Source: Marinicella sediminis (lineage in GTDB: Bacteria; Pseudomonadota; Gammaproteobacteria; Xanthomonadales; Marinicellaceae). Taken from it: 64,000 nt of DNA. Numbering within the stretch: position 1 is the first letter of the stretch; the number at the start of each line of letters is the position of its first letter. The notes beneath the pieces were generated by a model. It did not search any database. It was not told the DNA's origin and was given only the letters and a program-made list of their open reading frames with translations. The translations under genes and the position numbers were made by a program. The stretch spans positions 1-64,000 of the forward strand of contig NZ_MVBD01000009.1 in assembly GCF_002000055.1 (NCBI RefSeq), given 5' to 3'. Positions 20,401 through 29,427 of this stretch are shown one piece after another.

Positions 20401-23400
20401 CATATTTGCCCCTTCAAATACCGGATCAGGTGTCGAGGCGGTTTTTGCATTGCGTTCAGATTTCGGCGATAAGCTCAATGGCGATGACAGTGCGGCTTCA
20501 GATCCCTATGTGATGGTCAAATACTATGACGAGGTTTCATTGGAATGGAAGTTCAGGGTCTATGAAGTGATGGCCACCGGGGCCGGGTTCAACAATTTCC
20601 AATTCACTGGTGTGGCAGCTACCACCGTATCACCACCATATCCAGTACGCTTGTTGCCAGGTTGTGCAGAAAGTAAAGCAGTTGGCCAAGCGGCTGGAGA
20701 ACAGCCGCCACCGCCATTTTTCCAGGATTACAAATCCCAGATTTGGGCCAAATCATCTGGCAGTGGTGAGTTGATGTATTACTATCCATTGCAACCGGGT
20801 TTCTTCTTTGACCTGGACAACAATGATCTGCAGGATGACCTCGACAATGATGGTGAACCTGATTTGGATACCACCTGTGTGCCGTGGCTGGCGAGGTTGC
20901 CTGATTTGGAAGGTGGTACCGCTAACCCCACCGATCCGATCAAAGTGAGGTACGACATCACCTGGCCAACCGAAGTGCCACAGTTGGTGATTGGTGAAAC
21001 TTTATTGACACCAAAGCGTGGTCTGCCAGACATCATGAATCAGGCAGCCGTTGAAGTGGTCTATGATGATTTGTACAACTCATTGGCAGAACCCTTGCCC
21101 AGTGACACCCTGGCTCAAATGATCGATCCGTTGAACCCCAGGTTTGTGCGCCTGGATGTGGTGCCTTCAGCGGTGGCCACAGAATTGCAAACCAATGGTC
21201 TTGAAGCCATACTTGGATCGGCGGACGGTACCATTAAACTATCAGCCGCCGTTAAAAAGCGCATCAGCTTTGACCCATTGAATCAAAAGTTGACGCTCAT
21301 CGGCCTGTTTGATGAGACTGGAGCTGGTGAACCTTTGCTGTTACCCAATGTGTTGTCCAAGAATGACCGGGTTGAGTTGAAGAAACTCAATGGTGGAGAT
21401 GGCTCAGAAGAATCAGGGTTTACCGGCAGTTGTGATGTGGCTGGCAGTTGTGACTGGGATCAGGCGGTTGAATCGCTGTTCCGTCTGTCGCGCAACCCCA
21501 ACCAAATTGAACGCATCTGCACCAGTTCTGTGGTTCAGGATGGTATCCGGGTTTGTCAGACATCCAATCCGGTTACAGAAGATGATGTGTTGATTGGTTT
21601 TCAGGATGCCAATAATGATTACGTGCTGGAGCCTTTCCAGGCGGTCGGGGTGGCAGGTGCTTTGACAGCAGGTAATGCTCAGGGCAGTGGTTTCATGACC
21701 ATCGCCTTCAACAACGATCCATCATTAACGCCTTTACCGGTCAGTTTGAACATCATTCGGGTGGATTGCTTGCAATCTCCGCCACCACCGGTATTGCCAG
21801 GTGATGCCGATGTTTATGCCTCTTATCAGGGACAGTTGCAGGTGATTGCACCTGAAAATATTTTTGACGAGCAAATCGTGTTGCGTCACAGTGGAGATTT
21901 TGGTGGCAACCCTGACGCCCTGGAGTTTGAGTGGTATTTCCACCCGGATCTGGACGGTACTCCGCCCATGCCATTACCTGACCCTGCCAATGGTCAGTTA
22001 AATGGTTGGATTAAATTTCCGGTTGATGAACCGCTGGGGGCTAATGAGATCACCATTGCTGGAGCCAACATTCAAACTTTGTCCGACAATTGGTATGTGG
22101 CCAGGTATCGTGGTCTGCCAGCTTGTAACAATGGTTCAGAATGGAGTCTTTGGGCTGGTCAACCAGGAGGCACTCCACTTGATCAACGGGCACAATTGGC
22201 CGAAGGTTGGGTTAAACGGGTACTGAAGCGCCTCAATCCATTTGAAGCCAGGGTGCAGAATTTTGCCCAGGCCGCTACCAATAACTATGCCAGCATGCTG
22301 GTACAGTTGGGTGAGCGTTATGAAGGCGATGTGGCACTGAATAATGACCCGGATAACCTCAATAACATTGGTTTGATTGAAGCATACACGACAGTGATGC
22401 GTCGAGCCATGTCGCTGAGTGTGGATTCCACACCGCCAGTCAACTATGGCCCAGCCAATAAAGCCATTTTACTGGTGGCCTCAAGATTGGTCGATTTTTA
22501 TACATTGCTGGGTAATGAAGCTTATGCCGATGCGCAGGATCCAATGATTGGTATCAGCACCGATGGTGGTACCATTTCACTGGCACCATCAATTTTCAAT
22601 TTCCAGAATCAGCTGGACTCATTGCTGACAGAAGAGTTGGTATTGCTTCGAGGGCGGGATGATTCGCAGGCACCGGTCAGGGCCAATCCGGTCTATAACC
22701 GACTGTTCTGGAATTTCACCACCGGTGATGGTGAGGTGGCATATGCATTGTCTTACAACATCTCTGATGTCAATGACACCGGAGTGATTGATGAGTTTGA
22801 TGCCCGCATTCAATTCCCACAGGGTCATGGCGACGCCTGGGGTCACTACCTGACGGCCACAGACATTTACTATGATTTATTGCGTCATCCTTTTTACACC
22901 TGGGAAGCACAAACCGAGGCCATATTGATCGCTGGGGTACCCAATCAGGTAGACTTCCTTGATGAACGACAGTTCGTCGAAACTGCGGCGGCCAAAGCCA
23001 GGGTTGGTGCTGAAGTGGTTGATCTCACATACCGTTCTGCCTATGTAGAAGATCCTGCAGGACAGTATCAGGGTTATGTTGATGGCGATGATGATCGGGC
23101 ATGGGGTGTCAGCGGCTGGTCCAGAAGGGCAGGTATGGCGGCCTACTTCGACTGGGTAACGGCCAATGCCATCATTCCGGCAGAAGACACAGATCCTGAT
23201 CATGTGGGTATTCAGAAAATTGAACGGGGTAACATCCTCGGATTGAATGAAATCATCACCCACTTCTCTGACATTCAGGGTCAGGTTGATGAGGCTGACC
23301 GCGGGCTTAATCCTTTGGGTCTGGCCAGTGGTGTGGTGCCATTTGACATCGATCCGGATGCCATCGATCGTGGAAAAACTCACTTTGAACAGGTCTATGA

Positions 23401-25789
23401 GCGGGCTGAAGAAGCCATGGAGAATCTGGTTGATGTTTGGGACTTTGCCAATCAGATCACCAACCTCATGCGCCGCAATCAGGACAGTGTAGAAGACATT
23501 TCGCGTGACGCCAGAGGCAGTGAGAATGATTTCAACAATCAGTTGATTGAAATTTTTGGCATGCCTTACGACGATGACATTGGTCCCGGCGGTACCTATC
23601 CAGCGGGTTACAATGGTCCGGATTTATACCATTATATGTACATTGATGCACCGGCTTTGGCGGGTACTGATTTTGATTTCTCATGTACTGAAGTGGATGA
23701 TGATGGCAACTGTACCGGATATGATCCGGATAACAACACCATTGGGGTGATCAAAGAGTTCACTGGTTCATTTTCACCAGCGGCTGGTGGGATTAACTTC
23801 TTTGATCTCGGACCGGCAGCAGCCAATGCACCTGAACCCGGTGAAGGTTGTGATGATAATCCATTGGGTTCAGGATGTGCTCTGGGTGATCTTAACCTGG
23901 ATGACAGTCTGGATGTGCAGTACCGCACGATTGAGTCTGCTGATTTGGGTTTTGCATTTGCCAAACCTGAATCCTGGACAGGTGCTCGCCGGGCCGTTGG
24001 TAAGTTGCAGGAAATTCAAAATGAAATGGTTCAGGCCCGGGTAGCTGTCAGACAGGCCATGATCGACTATGACATCCTCAGACAAGATGTGGCCGATGCC
24101 ATTGATGGATTGCAAGCCACTTTCAATATCACAGAGAACTCCATGGACATCGCCAATGATGCCAGTAATGAGATCACCAAACTCACTGACTGGGCATTTG
24201 GCCTCAACACGGCTGCAGCCATTGGTCACATGGCGGCTGATGCGCTCGATGCTTCCTTTGAAGATGCCGCCACGTGTATACCAAGAAACACCATTGCTGG
24301 TTTAGCTGGTGGTGGTGACTTCTTGTCAGGTGCCGTTTGTGCGGTCGAAGCCGGTGGTTCCATTGCGGCATTTGCTGTCGATAAGGTAGCAGATGGCCTT
24401 GAGGTGGCAGCTAGCGGCGTTGAGTTTGCAGCAGAGAAGGTAGCCAGTGCGGCTGAAGACGCCGTGGTGCTGAACGAAAACACCCTTGAGTTGTATGACG
24501 TGGCCGGTGAAATCGGGGCGTTGATACGTAAAGAGCCCGCATTGAGGGCAGAAATATATGCACGCTCTGAAGCAGCTCAGCAGTTGATCGGTAAATACAA
24601 CACGGCATTGACGCAGGGACTGCAGGTCATGGAGCAGTTGTCAGCATTCCGCCGGCAAGGGGCTGCGGCGATTCAGGAATATCGTTATGAAGACATGGCA
24701 TTCCGTATTTTCCGAAACGATGCCTTACAAAAATACCGCGCGGCATTTGACCTGACTGCCAGGTATGTCTATCTGGCAGCAGCGGCTTATGACTATGACA
24801 CCAACCTATTGGGTACCGACGCGCAGGGTGGACAGGGTTTCCTCACGGACATTGTCAGGGAACGTTCTATTGGTCAGATACTGAACAATGAACCAGTGGC
24901 AGGCTCCAGAGGGTTGGCGGATCCAATGGCCCGGATGAAGCTTAATTTTGATGTGCTCAAAGGGCAGATGGGCTTCAACAACCCGCAAGTTGAAACCAAC
25001 CGGTTCTCGCTACGGTATGAGCTGTTCAGGATAGCTGATGACGAATCTTCAGATGATACCTGGCGCGAGTTGCTGGAAGATAACCGGGTGGACAACCTCT
25101 GGGATGTACCTGAATTCAGACGTTATGCCAGACCGTTTGCTGATGAATCTGCCGGACCACAGCCAGCAATTGTGCTGACTTTCAATACATCGGTGTTGTT
25201 TGGCCTGAACTTTTTCGGTAATGAACTGGGTCCAAATGACAGTGCCTATGACTCCAGTCAGTTTTCTACCCGCATCAGAGGCGTGGGGACCTGGTTTGAG
25301 GATTATGCCGGCTTACCATTGGCCAACACCCCAAGGATGTACCTGATTCCAATCGGTGCCGACATCATGCGTTCACCTGCAGCGGATAATTTCAGCGTCC
25401 GTGAATGGCAGATTCTGGATCAAACCATACCCGTTCCGCTGCCACTGGGAGCCAACGACCTGGATCGGTTTGACTGGTTGCCATCAATTGATAATCAAAT
25501 TGGTAATTCAACTGATATCAGGCGTTATTCACAATACCTGGCACATCATTACTCCGAGCCTTTTGATGCCAATCAAATAGTTTCCAGTTCCCGCCTGATC
25601 GGCAGATCGGTGTGGAACCGCAAGTGGATGATGATCATACCGGGAGCCAGTTTCCTCAATGATCCTGATGAGGCGTTGGATACCTTTATCAACGGCCAGC
25701 TGATTCCAGGTGGTGGTGGATTGAGGGATGGTGAGGGTGTCAGCGACATTCATTTATTCTTCACAACTTATTCGTATTCAGGAAATTAA
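17462..25789 (+). CDS. Giant (2775-aa) secreted multidomain protein, beta-propeller N-terminus and helical C-terminal third
   Basis: The start is set at ATG 17462, with AAGGTGA 5 nt upstream and a signal peptide directly after it (ISVIFTLSLMIFSSALMA); an earlier in-frame ATG at 17423 lies inside the preceding gene. Residues about 50-265 and 450-655 have SBBP-like propeller repeats (DIAVDESDNVYIVGSFYG). Residues 267-425 look like a MAM/jelly-roll domain ending in YWHIDDLGLNG. Residues 660-1450 are beta-rich without a named domain. From about 1600 the protein becomes helical. A long coiled stretch lies near 2190-2245, an Ala/Gly-rich segment near 2250-2345, and a helical block with DALQKYRAAFDLTARYVYL after it. 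No membrane anchor or sorting tail is visible. The function is unknown. It belongs to the five-gene block with the PpiC foldase. Confidence 0.85.
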   Translation: MKYRINTPYQTISVIFTLSLMIFSSALMAAWPNGGGGSGTENAVAIVTSSSGSTYTIGQFEGTVTFGEHELSSSGVKDIYVLKVNANGSIAWAIKAGGASLDIPTDIAVDESDNVYIVGSFYGTTSFGGVDYTVTGGVQNGFLAKYNSTGGFVWSKRIGRNNHESVVTEVESIEGDSTMIPPVEGSVYIAGHYQNSSIVGGIPLDTNNSAVAENSELLIARFEHDGDVQWAVDRGGSSTFGEKTTGMKVDENGRVYMMAASSQPQTFLSEPFNYNDDTIPPGWNSNVTPANCVLGVRYSNFPGNGTRKLNFNGGYRRVDTPVQNTSNMQGLRLSLLVYEGRDGISNSEDTDGGEDFIISYRNSSGGYTQLERFYGGGSRPQLGRAYVLGNDAFHNNFQLRFEQTNGSGGCYDYWHIDDLGLNGQSKPDNIAFEITNTLETPVINSPVLVNKDITINDMVYNPVNDNLIISGTNNFNSTSYCGTLIPAGSFVASLNMSANPSFTCDWVRYPQNGSDSVGGGITLDEVGNIYQIGTFDGSLTYTNVDNQCLGNVVENETITSFNGNSDVFMVSFNEDGVACWLTGGDTFDEIDSYPAIIGEIETETGVDVSTNGLSELYITGDFNSSIIFGQDERFNGNGESDIYVQRWGTDGRPFQVESWPIGKALNAPPNAYLDDVALVPDFFREGEPVDAIGQKLFYWAGPVGGESAKLVPLQPFDEIEVHWRVSSNPGSTNRIITSGTANWPSEVCTELVVEKCYQIHIASAPVEIEPASGDYLLLDLAYAGGSAAVDNRVFNNYTSGFSTLVYINGPAPDVFQYPVEFEVVRTVPFSSVPMFEDGVTWTIGSKLEDDYHNEIGRTGYVLNPLAYYDGVGTSAAYNRTARTGQIIPVNRIESSRPQDVGRELTVAWYRSNIRGVYWAEKAVRYDPQWPFDPDKIIIASQQGGEVLGQEPLDPLNFPSVSLYIQDNPLLAGFNPNDEHAIFAPSNTGSGVEAVFALRSDFGDKLNGDDSAASDPYVMVKYYDEVSLEWKFRVYEVMATGAGFNNFQFTGVAATTVSPPYPVRLLPGCAESKAVGQAAGEQPPPPFFQDYKSQIWAKSSGSGELMYYYPLQPGFFFDLDNNDLQDDLDNDGEPDLDTTCVPWLARLPDLEGGTANPTDPIKVRYDITWPTEVPQLVIGETLLTPKRGLPDIMNQAAVEVVYDDLYNSLAEPLPSDTLAQMIDPLNPRFVRLDVVPSAVATELQTNGLEAILGSADGTIKLSAAVKKRISFDPLNQKLTLIGLFDETGAGEPLLLPNVLSKNDRVELKKLNGGDGSEESGFTGSCDVAGSCDWDQAVESLFRLSRNPNQIERICTSSVVQDGIRVCQTSNPVTEDDVLIGFQDANNDYVLEPFQAVGVAGALTAGNAQGSGFMTIAFNNDPSLTPLPVSLNIIRVDCLQSPPPPVLPGDADVYASYQGQLQVIAPENIFDEQIVLRHSGDFGGNPDALEFEWYFHPDLDGTPPMPLPDPANGQLNGWIKFPVDEPLGANEITIAGANIQTLSDNWYVARYRGLPACNNGSEWSLWAGQPGGTPLDQRAQLAEGWVKRVLKRLNPFEARVQNFAQAATNNYASMLVQLGERYEGDVALNNDPDNLNNIGLIEAYTTVMRRAMSLSVDSTPPVNYGPANKAILLVASRLVDFYTLLGNEAYADAQDPMIGISTDGGTISLAPSIFNFQNQLDSLLTEELVLLRGRDDSQAPVRANPVYNRLFWNFTTGDGEVAYALSYNISDVNDTGVIDEFDARIQFPQGHGDAWGHYLTATDIYYDLLRHPFYTWEAQTEAILIAGVPNQVDFLDERQFVETAAAKARVGAEVVDLTYRSAYVEDPAGQYQGYVDGDDDRAWGVSGWSRRAGMAAYFDWVTANAIIPAEDTDPDHVGIQKIERGNILGLNEIITHFSDIQGQVDEADRGLNPLGLASGVVPFDIDPDAIDRGKTHFEQVYERAEEAMENLVDVWDFANQITNLMRRNQDSVEDISRDARGSENDFNNQLIEIFGMPYDDDIGPGGTYPAGYNGPDLYHYMYIDAPALAGTDFDFSCTEVDDDGNCTGYDPDNNTIGVIKEFTGSFSPAAGGINFFDLGPAAANAPEPGEGCDDNPLGSGCALGDLNLDDSLDVQYRTIESADLGFAFAKPESWTGARRAVGKLQEIQNEMVQARVAVRQAMIDYDILRQDVADAIDGLQATFNITENSMDIANDASNEITKLTDWAFGLNTAAAIGHMAADALDASFEDAATCIPRNTIAGLAGGGDFLSGAVCAVEAGGSIAAFAVDKVADGLEVAASGVEFAAEKVASAAEDAVVLNENTLELYDVAGEIGALIRKEPALRAEIYARSEAAQQLIGKYNTALTQGLQVMEQLSAFRRQGAAAIQEYRYEDMAFRIFRNDALQKYRAAFDLTARYVYLAAAAYDYDTNLLGTDAQGGQGFLTDIVRERSIGQILNNEPVAGSRGLADPMARMKLNFDVLKGQMGFNNPQVETNRFSLRYELFRIADDESSDDTWRELLEDNRVDNLWDVPEFRRYARPFADESAGPQPAIVLTFNTSVLFGLNFFGNELGPNDSAYDSSQFSTRIRGVGTWFEDYAGLPLANTPRMYLIPIGADIMRSPAADNFSVREWQILDQTIPVPLPLGANDLDRFDWLPSIDNQIGNSTDIRRYSQYLAHHYSEPFDANQIVSSSRLIGRSVWNRKWMMIIPGASFLNDPDEALDTFINGQLIPGGGGLRDGEGVSDIHLFFTTYSYSGN

Positions 25790-25791
25790 TC

Positions 25792-28044
25792 ATGAAATTA
25801 CATCATATGAAATGGGTCTTGATGGGGTTATTACTGATGCCAGTGATGGCCAATGCAAAACTGTCCCAACCTGACTACGTGTTGTACGGAACCGCCACCT
25901 GGTTTGGCGGCCCTTTGGCCACTGAATCTGAAGTATCGATTTATCTGAACAATCAACTGATCACGGTGGCCAACTATGCCATGGGTACAGATCAAAGCCT
26001 TAATGGCCTGTACGCACTCAGGGTGCCGATGGATGCCAATGATCCTCGAGAGTTTGGTAAAGCCAGGCCAGGTGATCCTGCTTCGATCTACATCAATGGC
26101 AGTCTGGTTGCTGAAGTTTTGATTGGTGAATATGGGGTGGCTGAGCGTCTTGACATTGACCCCATCAATTTGTCCGGTGATGCATCTGTGATCAACATCT
26201 CGGGTGCTTCAGTGACTGAAACAGACAGTGGACAGGTGGACGTTGAATTATTGGTGACTTTATCGAATTCTTCAGATGCGGTGGTCACTGTAGACTGGGT
26301 TACAGTGGATGACACAGCGGTGGGTGCCGATGCCTGTAACTTTGATGTGGATTACCTCAACAGTTCTGGTACTGCCACCATTCCCATTGGTCAAACCCAA
26401 GCCCTGGTCAGGGTGCCGGTGTGTGGTGATGCCCTGATTGAGTCCACTGAGACTTTTGATGTGGTGTTGTCCAACGCACAAAATGGCATCATTCAATTTG
26501 ACCGTGGAGTGGCAACCATTCTGGATAACGACGGATTGCCTGAGTTACGTGGATTTGATCGGGTGGTGTTTGAACCAGAAAATGGTGTTTTAACACAAAC
26601 CTTTGAGCTGAAATTATCCAGGAGCTATGAGCAGGATGTTCAGGTTACTTATCAAACGGTGGCTGGCAGCGCAATGGCAGGTGTTGATTTTGTCAGTAGC
26701 AGTGGACAACTCACCATTCCTGCAGGTTCAAGCCAGGCAAATATAGCAGTTGATTTTCTGGCTGATGGTATTGAGGAAGACATTGAATTCATGACTGTTT
26801 TATTGTCTAACCCAGTGAATACTACACTGGTCAACAGTGAATTAAAGGCCTTTATTCTGGATGCCAACAAAGATGAGCAAACCACTTCATCGGATCAGGT
26901 TGACAGCAATGCAGTTCCTGAGTTGATCAGTCCTTCTGATGTGCAGTTCAGCGCTGATGGAAAACAGGTGTATGTGTCCAGTCTGGCAGCAGGTGGTTCA
27001 ATTCTGAGGTTCGGTTTTAAACATGGCAAAATGACTTTTCTTGAAAAAACAGATGCCGGAACAGCAGGTTTTGAAGCAGGTTTGTTTGGTTTGATTCGTG
27101 ACATCACGTTCACTCCGGATGGCCAGTTCCTGTTCGCTGCTTCCAGTGAAGATCAGGCCATCATGTCAATGTCCAGAGATGCAGTTACCGGTTCATTGAG
27201 CCTTACTCAGGTGGTTGAAAACAACAGCCCAACTGCGTTAGGAATCAATGGAGTCTATGGACTTGATATCAGTGCCGATGGTAAACACCTGTATGCAGCT
27301 GGCAGTATTTCCAACAGCATCGCTGTGTTTGAGATCAATGATGTTGATGGCAGTCTGACTCACCTTGAATCTGAATATCAGGGGGTGGATGACACAGGTG
27401 ACAGTGGACCCACAGTGACCTTTATGGATCGACCAGTTGATGTGGTGGTCTCACCCAATGGACAATATGTATTGGTGGCTGCAGACTTCTCCTCCTCATT
27501 GGTGGTGTTTGAACGCGATGTGGTTACCGGTTTGTTGACTTATCAGCAATCGTTCAAAAATGGCATTTCTGGTATCAGCGGCATTGGAGGTGCATCGGCT
27601 TTGTGGGTTTCAGATGACAACAAACAAGTCTATGTGGCTGGCCGTGCTGTAGATTCATTGGCGACTTTTGCCATTGATGATAATGGTGTTATCGCTTTTG
27701 AAGAAGCCATTTCACAGGCAAATGGTGACTTCATTGGCTTGAATTCTCCTGCTGCTTTACTGGGTAATGCCAGCGGTGACCGACTGTACGTGCTGGGTTT
27801 TGAAGATTCAACGATGGTTACTTTTGAACGCAATGCCATCCAGGCGGATGCGGGATTCGGCGACTTGGCTTTCGCTGACATAGAGCAGGATGATGTACAG
27901 GACATTGATAACATGGCGGGGCCAGTGGCTCTGGATATTGATACATCCAATCAATGGATTCTGGTGGCCGCAGGCATTGACAATGCCATTGAAATTTTCA
28001 AAACCCACCTGAACGACCTGATCTTTGCCAGCAGCTTTGATTAA
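25792..28044 (+). CDS. Secreted Calx-beta / lactonase-type beta-propeller protein
   Basis: A 750-aa exported protein. It has a signal peptide (residues 1-23, LMGLLLMPVMANA). A small beta domain follows at 25-120 (DPASIYINGSLVAEVLIGEYG). Two Calx-beta domains follow, near 130-245 and 250-360, each with DFDVDY/GVDFVSSSGQLTIPAGSS and E-x-x-E-x-F-x-V-x-LS signatures. A YVTN/Lactonase-like propeller fills about 365-735, with blades of the same style as in the 4533-aa protein (HLYAAGSISNSIAVFEI). The last residues, LIFASSFD, echo the IFIDGFE end of that protein. AGGAAA overlapping the preceding stop serves as ribosome-binding site. Calx-beta domains usually bind Ca2+, so a surface or matrix role is likely. 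It is the last gene of the block, followed by a terminator. Confidence 0.88.
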   Translation: MKLHHMKWVLMGLLLMPVMANAKLSQPDYVLYGTATWFGGPLATESEVSIYLNNQLITVANYAMGTDQSLNGLYALRVPMDANDPREFGKARPGDPASIYINGSLVAEVLIGEYGVAERLDIDPINLSGDASVINISGASVTETDSGQVDVELLVTLSNSSDAVVTVDWVTVDDTAVGADACNFDVDYLNSSGTATIPIGQTQALVRVPVCGDALIESTETFDVVLSNAQNGIIQFDRGVATILDNDGLPELRGFDRVVFEPENGVLTQTFELKLSRSYEQDVQVTYQTVAGSAMAGVDFVSSSGQLTIPAGSSQANIAVDFLADGIEEDIEFMTVLLSNPVNTTLVNSELKAFILDANKDEQTTSSDQVDSNAVPELISPSDVQFSADGKQVYVSSLAAGGSILRFGFKHGKMTFLEKTDAGTAGFEAGLFGLIRDITFTPDGQFLFAASSEDQAIMSMSRDAVTGSLSLTQVVENNSPTALGINGVYGLDISADGKHLYAAGSISNSIAVFEINDVDGSLTHLESEYQGVDDTGDSGPTVTFMDRPVDVVVSPNGQYVLVAADFSSSLVVFERDVVTGLLTYQQSFKNGISGISGIGGASALWVSDDNKQVYVAGRAVDSLATFAIDDNGVIAFEEAISQANGDFIGLNSPAALLGNASGDRLYVLGFEDSTMVTFERNAIQADAGFGDLAFADIEQDDVQDIDNMAGPVALDIDTSNQWILVAAGIDNAIEIFKTHLNDLIFASSFD

Positions 28045-28069
28045 GCAGATGAAATTTGTCTAAGAAAAG

Positions 28070-28092
28070 CCGGCCTCAGGGTCGGTTTTTTT
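28070..28092 (+). terminator. Rho-independent terminator of the giant secreted-protein operon
   Basis: CCGGCC and GGTCGG pair around a TCAG loop (one G-T pair) and are followed by a run of seven T. It lies 26 nt after the stop of the Calx-beta gene and before pheA, separating the operon from the housekeeping gene. Confidence 0.85.
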
Positions 28093-28134
28093 GTGCTTTC
28101 GCAGTAGAATGCTCTTTTTTGATGAATAATTATC

Positions 28135-29223
28135 ATGGCTGAAGACAACCAGGAATGGCTGACATCCTTGCGCACTAAAATTGATGGCATTGATGAGCAT
28201 ATTCAATCCCTGATCACGCAAAGAGCGGCCATTGCCAACGAAGTGGCACAAAGTAAAAGCAAAGCCGAAAGTGGTGGGTTTTATTACCGCCCAGAGCGTG
28301 AAGCTCAGGTGCTCAGAGCGGTCAAAGAACGCAATGAGGGTCCTTTATCCGATGAGGCGCTGGTCCGGTTATTTAAAGAAATCATGTCAGCCTGTCTGGC
28401 ACAGCAAAAACCGCTGAACATAGCCTTCCTGGGACCGGAAGGCACTTTCTCAGAAATGGCCACCTACCGCTATTTTGGTCATTCAGTCAAAGCCATGCCT
28501 GAAGCCACCATTGACAGGGTGTTTGCTGAAGTAGAAGCTGGTGTGGCTGATTTTGGGGTGGTGCCGATTGAAAATTCCACCGAAGGTGCGGTTAATAACA
28601 CCCTTGATATGTTCATCAATTCGCCATTGAAAATTTGTGGGGAGCTGGATTTTCCTATTCATCATAACCTGATGTCCAAACAGGAGTCGCTGGAGAACAT
28701 TCAGGTGATTTTTTCTCACCGCCAATCCCTGGCACAATGCAGAATGTGGTTGAGGGAACATGCCCCGCACATTGATACCATGGCGGTCAACAGCAACGCT
28801 GAAGCCGCTCGTAAAGCATCCTATAACGAACATGCAGCGGCGATTGCCGGAGCATCCGCTGCAGCCATGTATGGTCTCAAAATATTACACAAAGACATTG
28901 AGGACCAAACTGACAACGCCACCCGTTTTTTGGTGATCGGTAAACAGTTGCTGGCACCAAGCGGTGATGATAAATCATCACTTATGGTGGCTGCTAAAGA
29001 TGAACCTGGTGTGTTGTTTCACATCCTTCGACCATTGAATGACCAGGGAATCAGTATGACCCGGATTGAATCACGCCCCTCCAAAAAGAATAAATGGGAT
29101 TATGTGTTTTTCATCGATGTAGAGGGTCATGTTGAGGATCCACAGTTGAGTAATGCGATCAGTGAAATGCAAAGATATACCTCCAATCTGCACATTCTGG
29201 GTTCCTACCCCAAGTCGGTTTGA
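28135..29223 (+). CDS. pheA: Bifunctional chorismate mutase / prephenate dehydratase (P-protein)
   Basis: A 362-aa cytoplasmic enzyme of phenylalanine synthesis, converting chorismate to prephenate and then phenylpyruvate. The N-terminal AroQ chorismate mutase domain (residues 8-90) has LRTKIDGIDEHIQSLITQRAAIA and the Arg/Lys/Glu pattern of the family. The prephenate dehydratase domain (about 95-275) has FLGPEGTFSE, VPIENSTEGAV and the catalytic-loop DNATRFLVIG. A C-terminal ACT domain (285-360) carries the ESRPSKKNKWDYVFFID motif that mediates phenylalanine feedback inhibition. The length is normal. The gene stands alone between two terminator-like hairpins. Confidence 0.97.
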   Translation: MAEDNQEWLTSLRTKIDGIDEHIQSLITQRAAIANEVAQSKSKAESGGFYYRPEREAQVLRAVKERNEGPLSDEALVRLFKEIMSACLAQQKPLNIAFLGPEGTFSEMATYRYFGHSVKAMPEATIDRVFAEVEAGVADFGVVPIENSTEGAVNNTLDMFINSPLKICGELDFPIHHNLMSKQESLENIQVIFSHRQSLAQCRMWLREHAPHIDTMAVNSNAEAARKASYNEHAAAIAGASAAAMYGLKILHKDIEDQTDNATRFLVIGKQLLAPSGDDKSSLMVAAKDEPGVLFHILRPLNDQGISMTRIESRPSKKNKWDYVFFIDVEGHVEDPQLSNAISEMQRYTSNLHILGSYPKSV

Positions 29224-29253
29224 GTAATTGCTGTTGATGCAAATTTAACAGGA

Positions 29254-29294
29254 TTGTTGTATAATTGCGCGCGCTCGAAATGAGCGTGTTTTTT
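29254..29294 (+). promoter_or_regulatory. TATAAT promoter element overlapping a terminator-like hairpin
   Basis: TATAAT at 29260-29265 is followed by a GC-rich discriminator-like stretch (GCGCGCGC). Then CGCTC (29272-29276) and GAGCG (29282-29286) form a 5-bp hairpin with six T. The hairpin may end pheA transcripts, or act as an early attenuator of transcripts starting at about 29271. No good -35 is visible (TTGATG at 29234 is 20 nt away). Both readings are inferences. Confidence 0.45.
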
Positions 29295-29325
29295 ATCGTT
29301 CATTCACCCAACATCCTTCAAGATC

Positions 29326-29427
29326 AGCACCAGAGGATTGGTGTGCTTTCGAATTTGAAGGGGGACACACGATTCTGCGACCCAGAATTTTCAAATTTAA
29401 CCAAGTAAACAGTCATTGCAGACTGTT
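29326..29427 (+). promoter_or_regulatory. Structured 5' leader with mutually exclusive hairpins before leucine dehydrogenase
   Basis: AGCACCA pairs with TGGTG-t-GCT (29326-29347). The GTGTG of that arm can instead pair with CACAC at 29366-29370, with CTTTC/GAAGG stacked inside. AATTTGAA (29352-29359) can pair with TTCAAATT (29390-29397), enclosing the ATTCTG/CAGAAT hairpin (29372-29388). A final AACAGTC/GACTGTT hairpin (29408-29427) lies just before the GAGGA ribosome-binding site. The overlapping pairings are what an RNA switch would show. No known riboswitch class is recognised. Confidence 0.4.

Noticed and set aside
22877-23383. 168-codon minus-strand frame inside the 2775-aa gene
   Set aside because: Antisense shadow of a long coding region, without start signal or domain.
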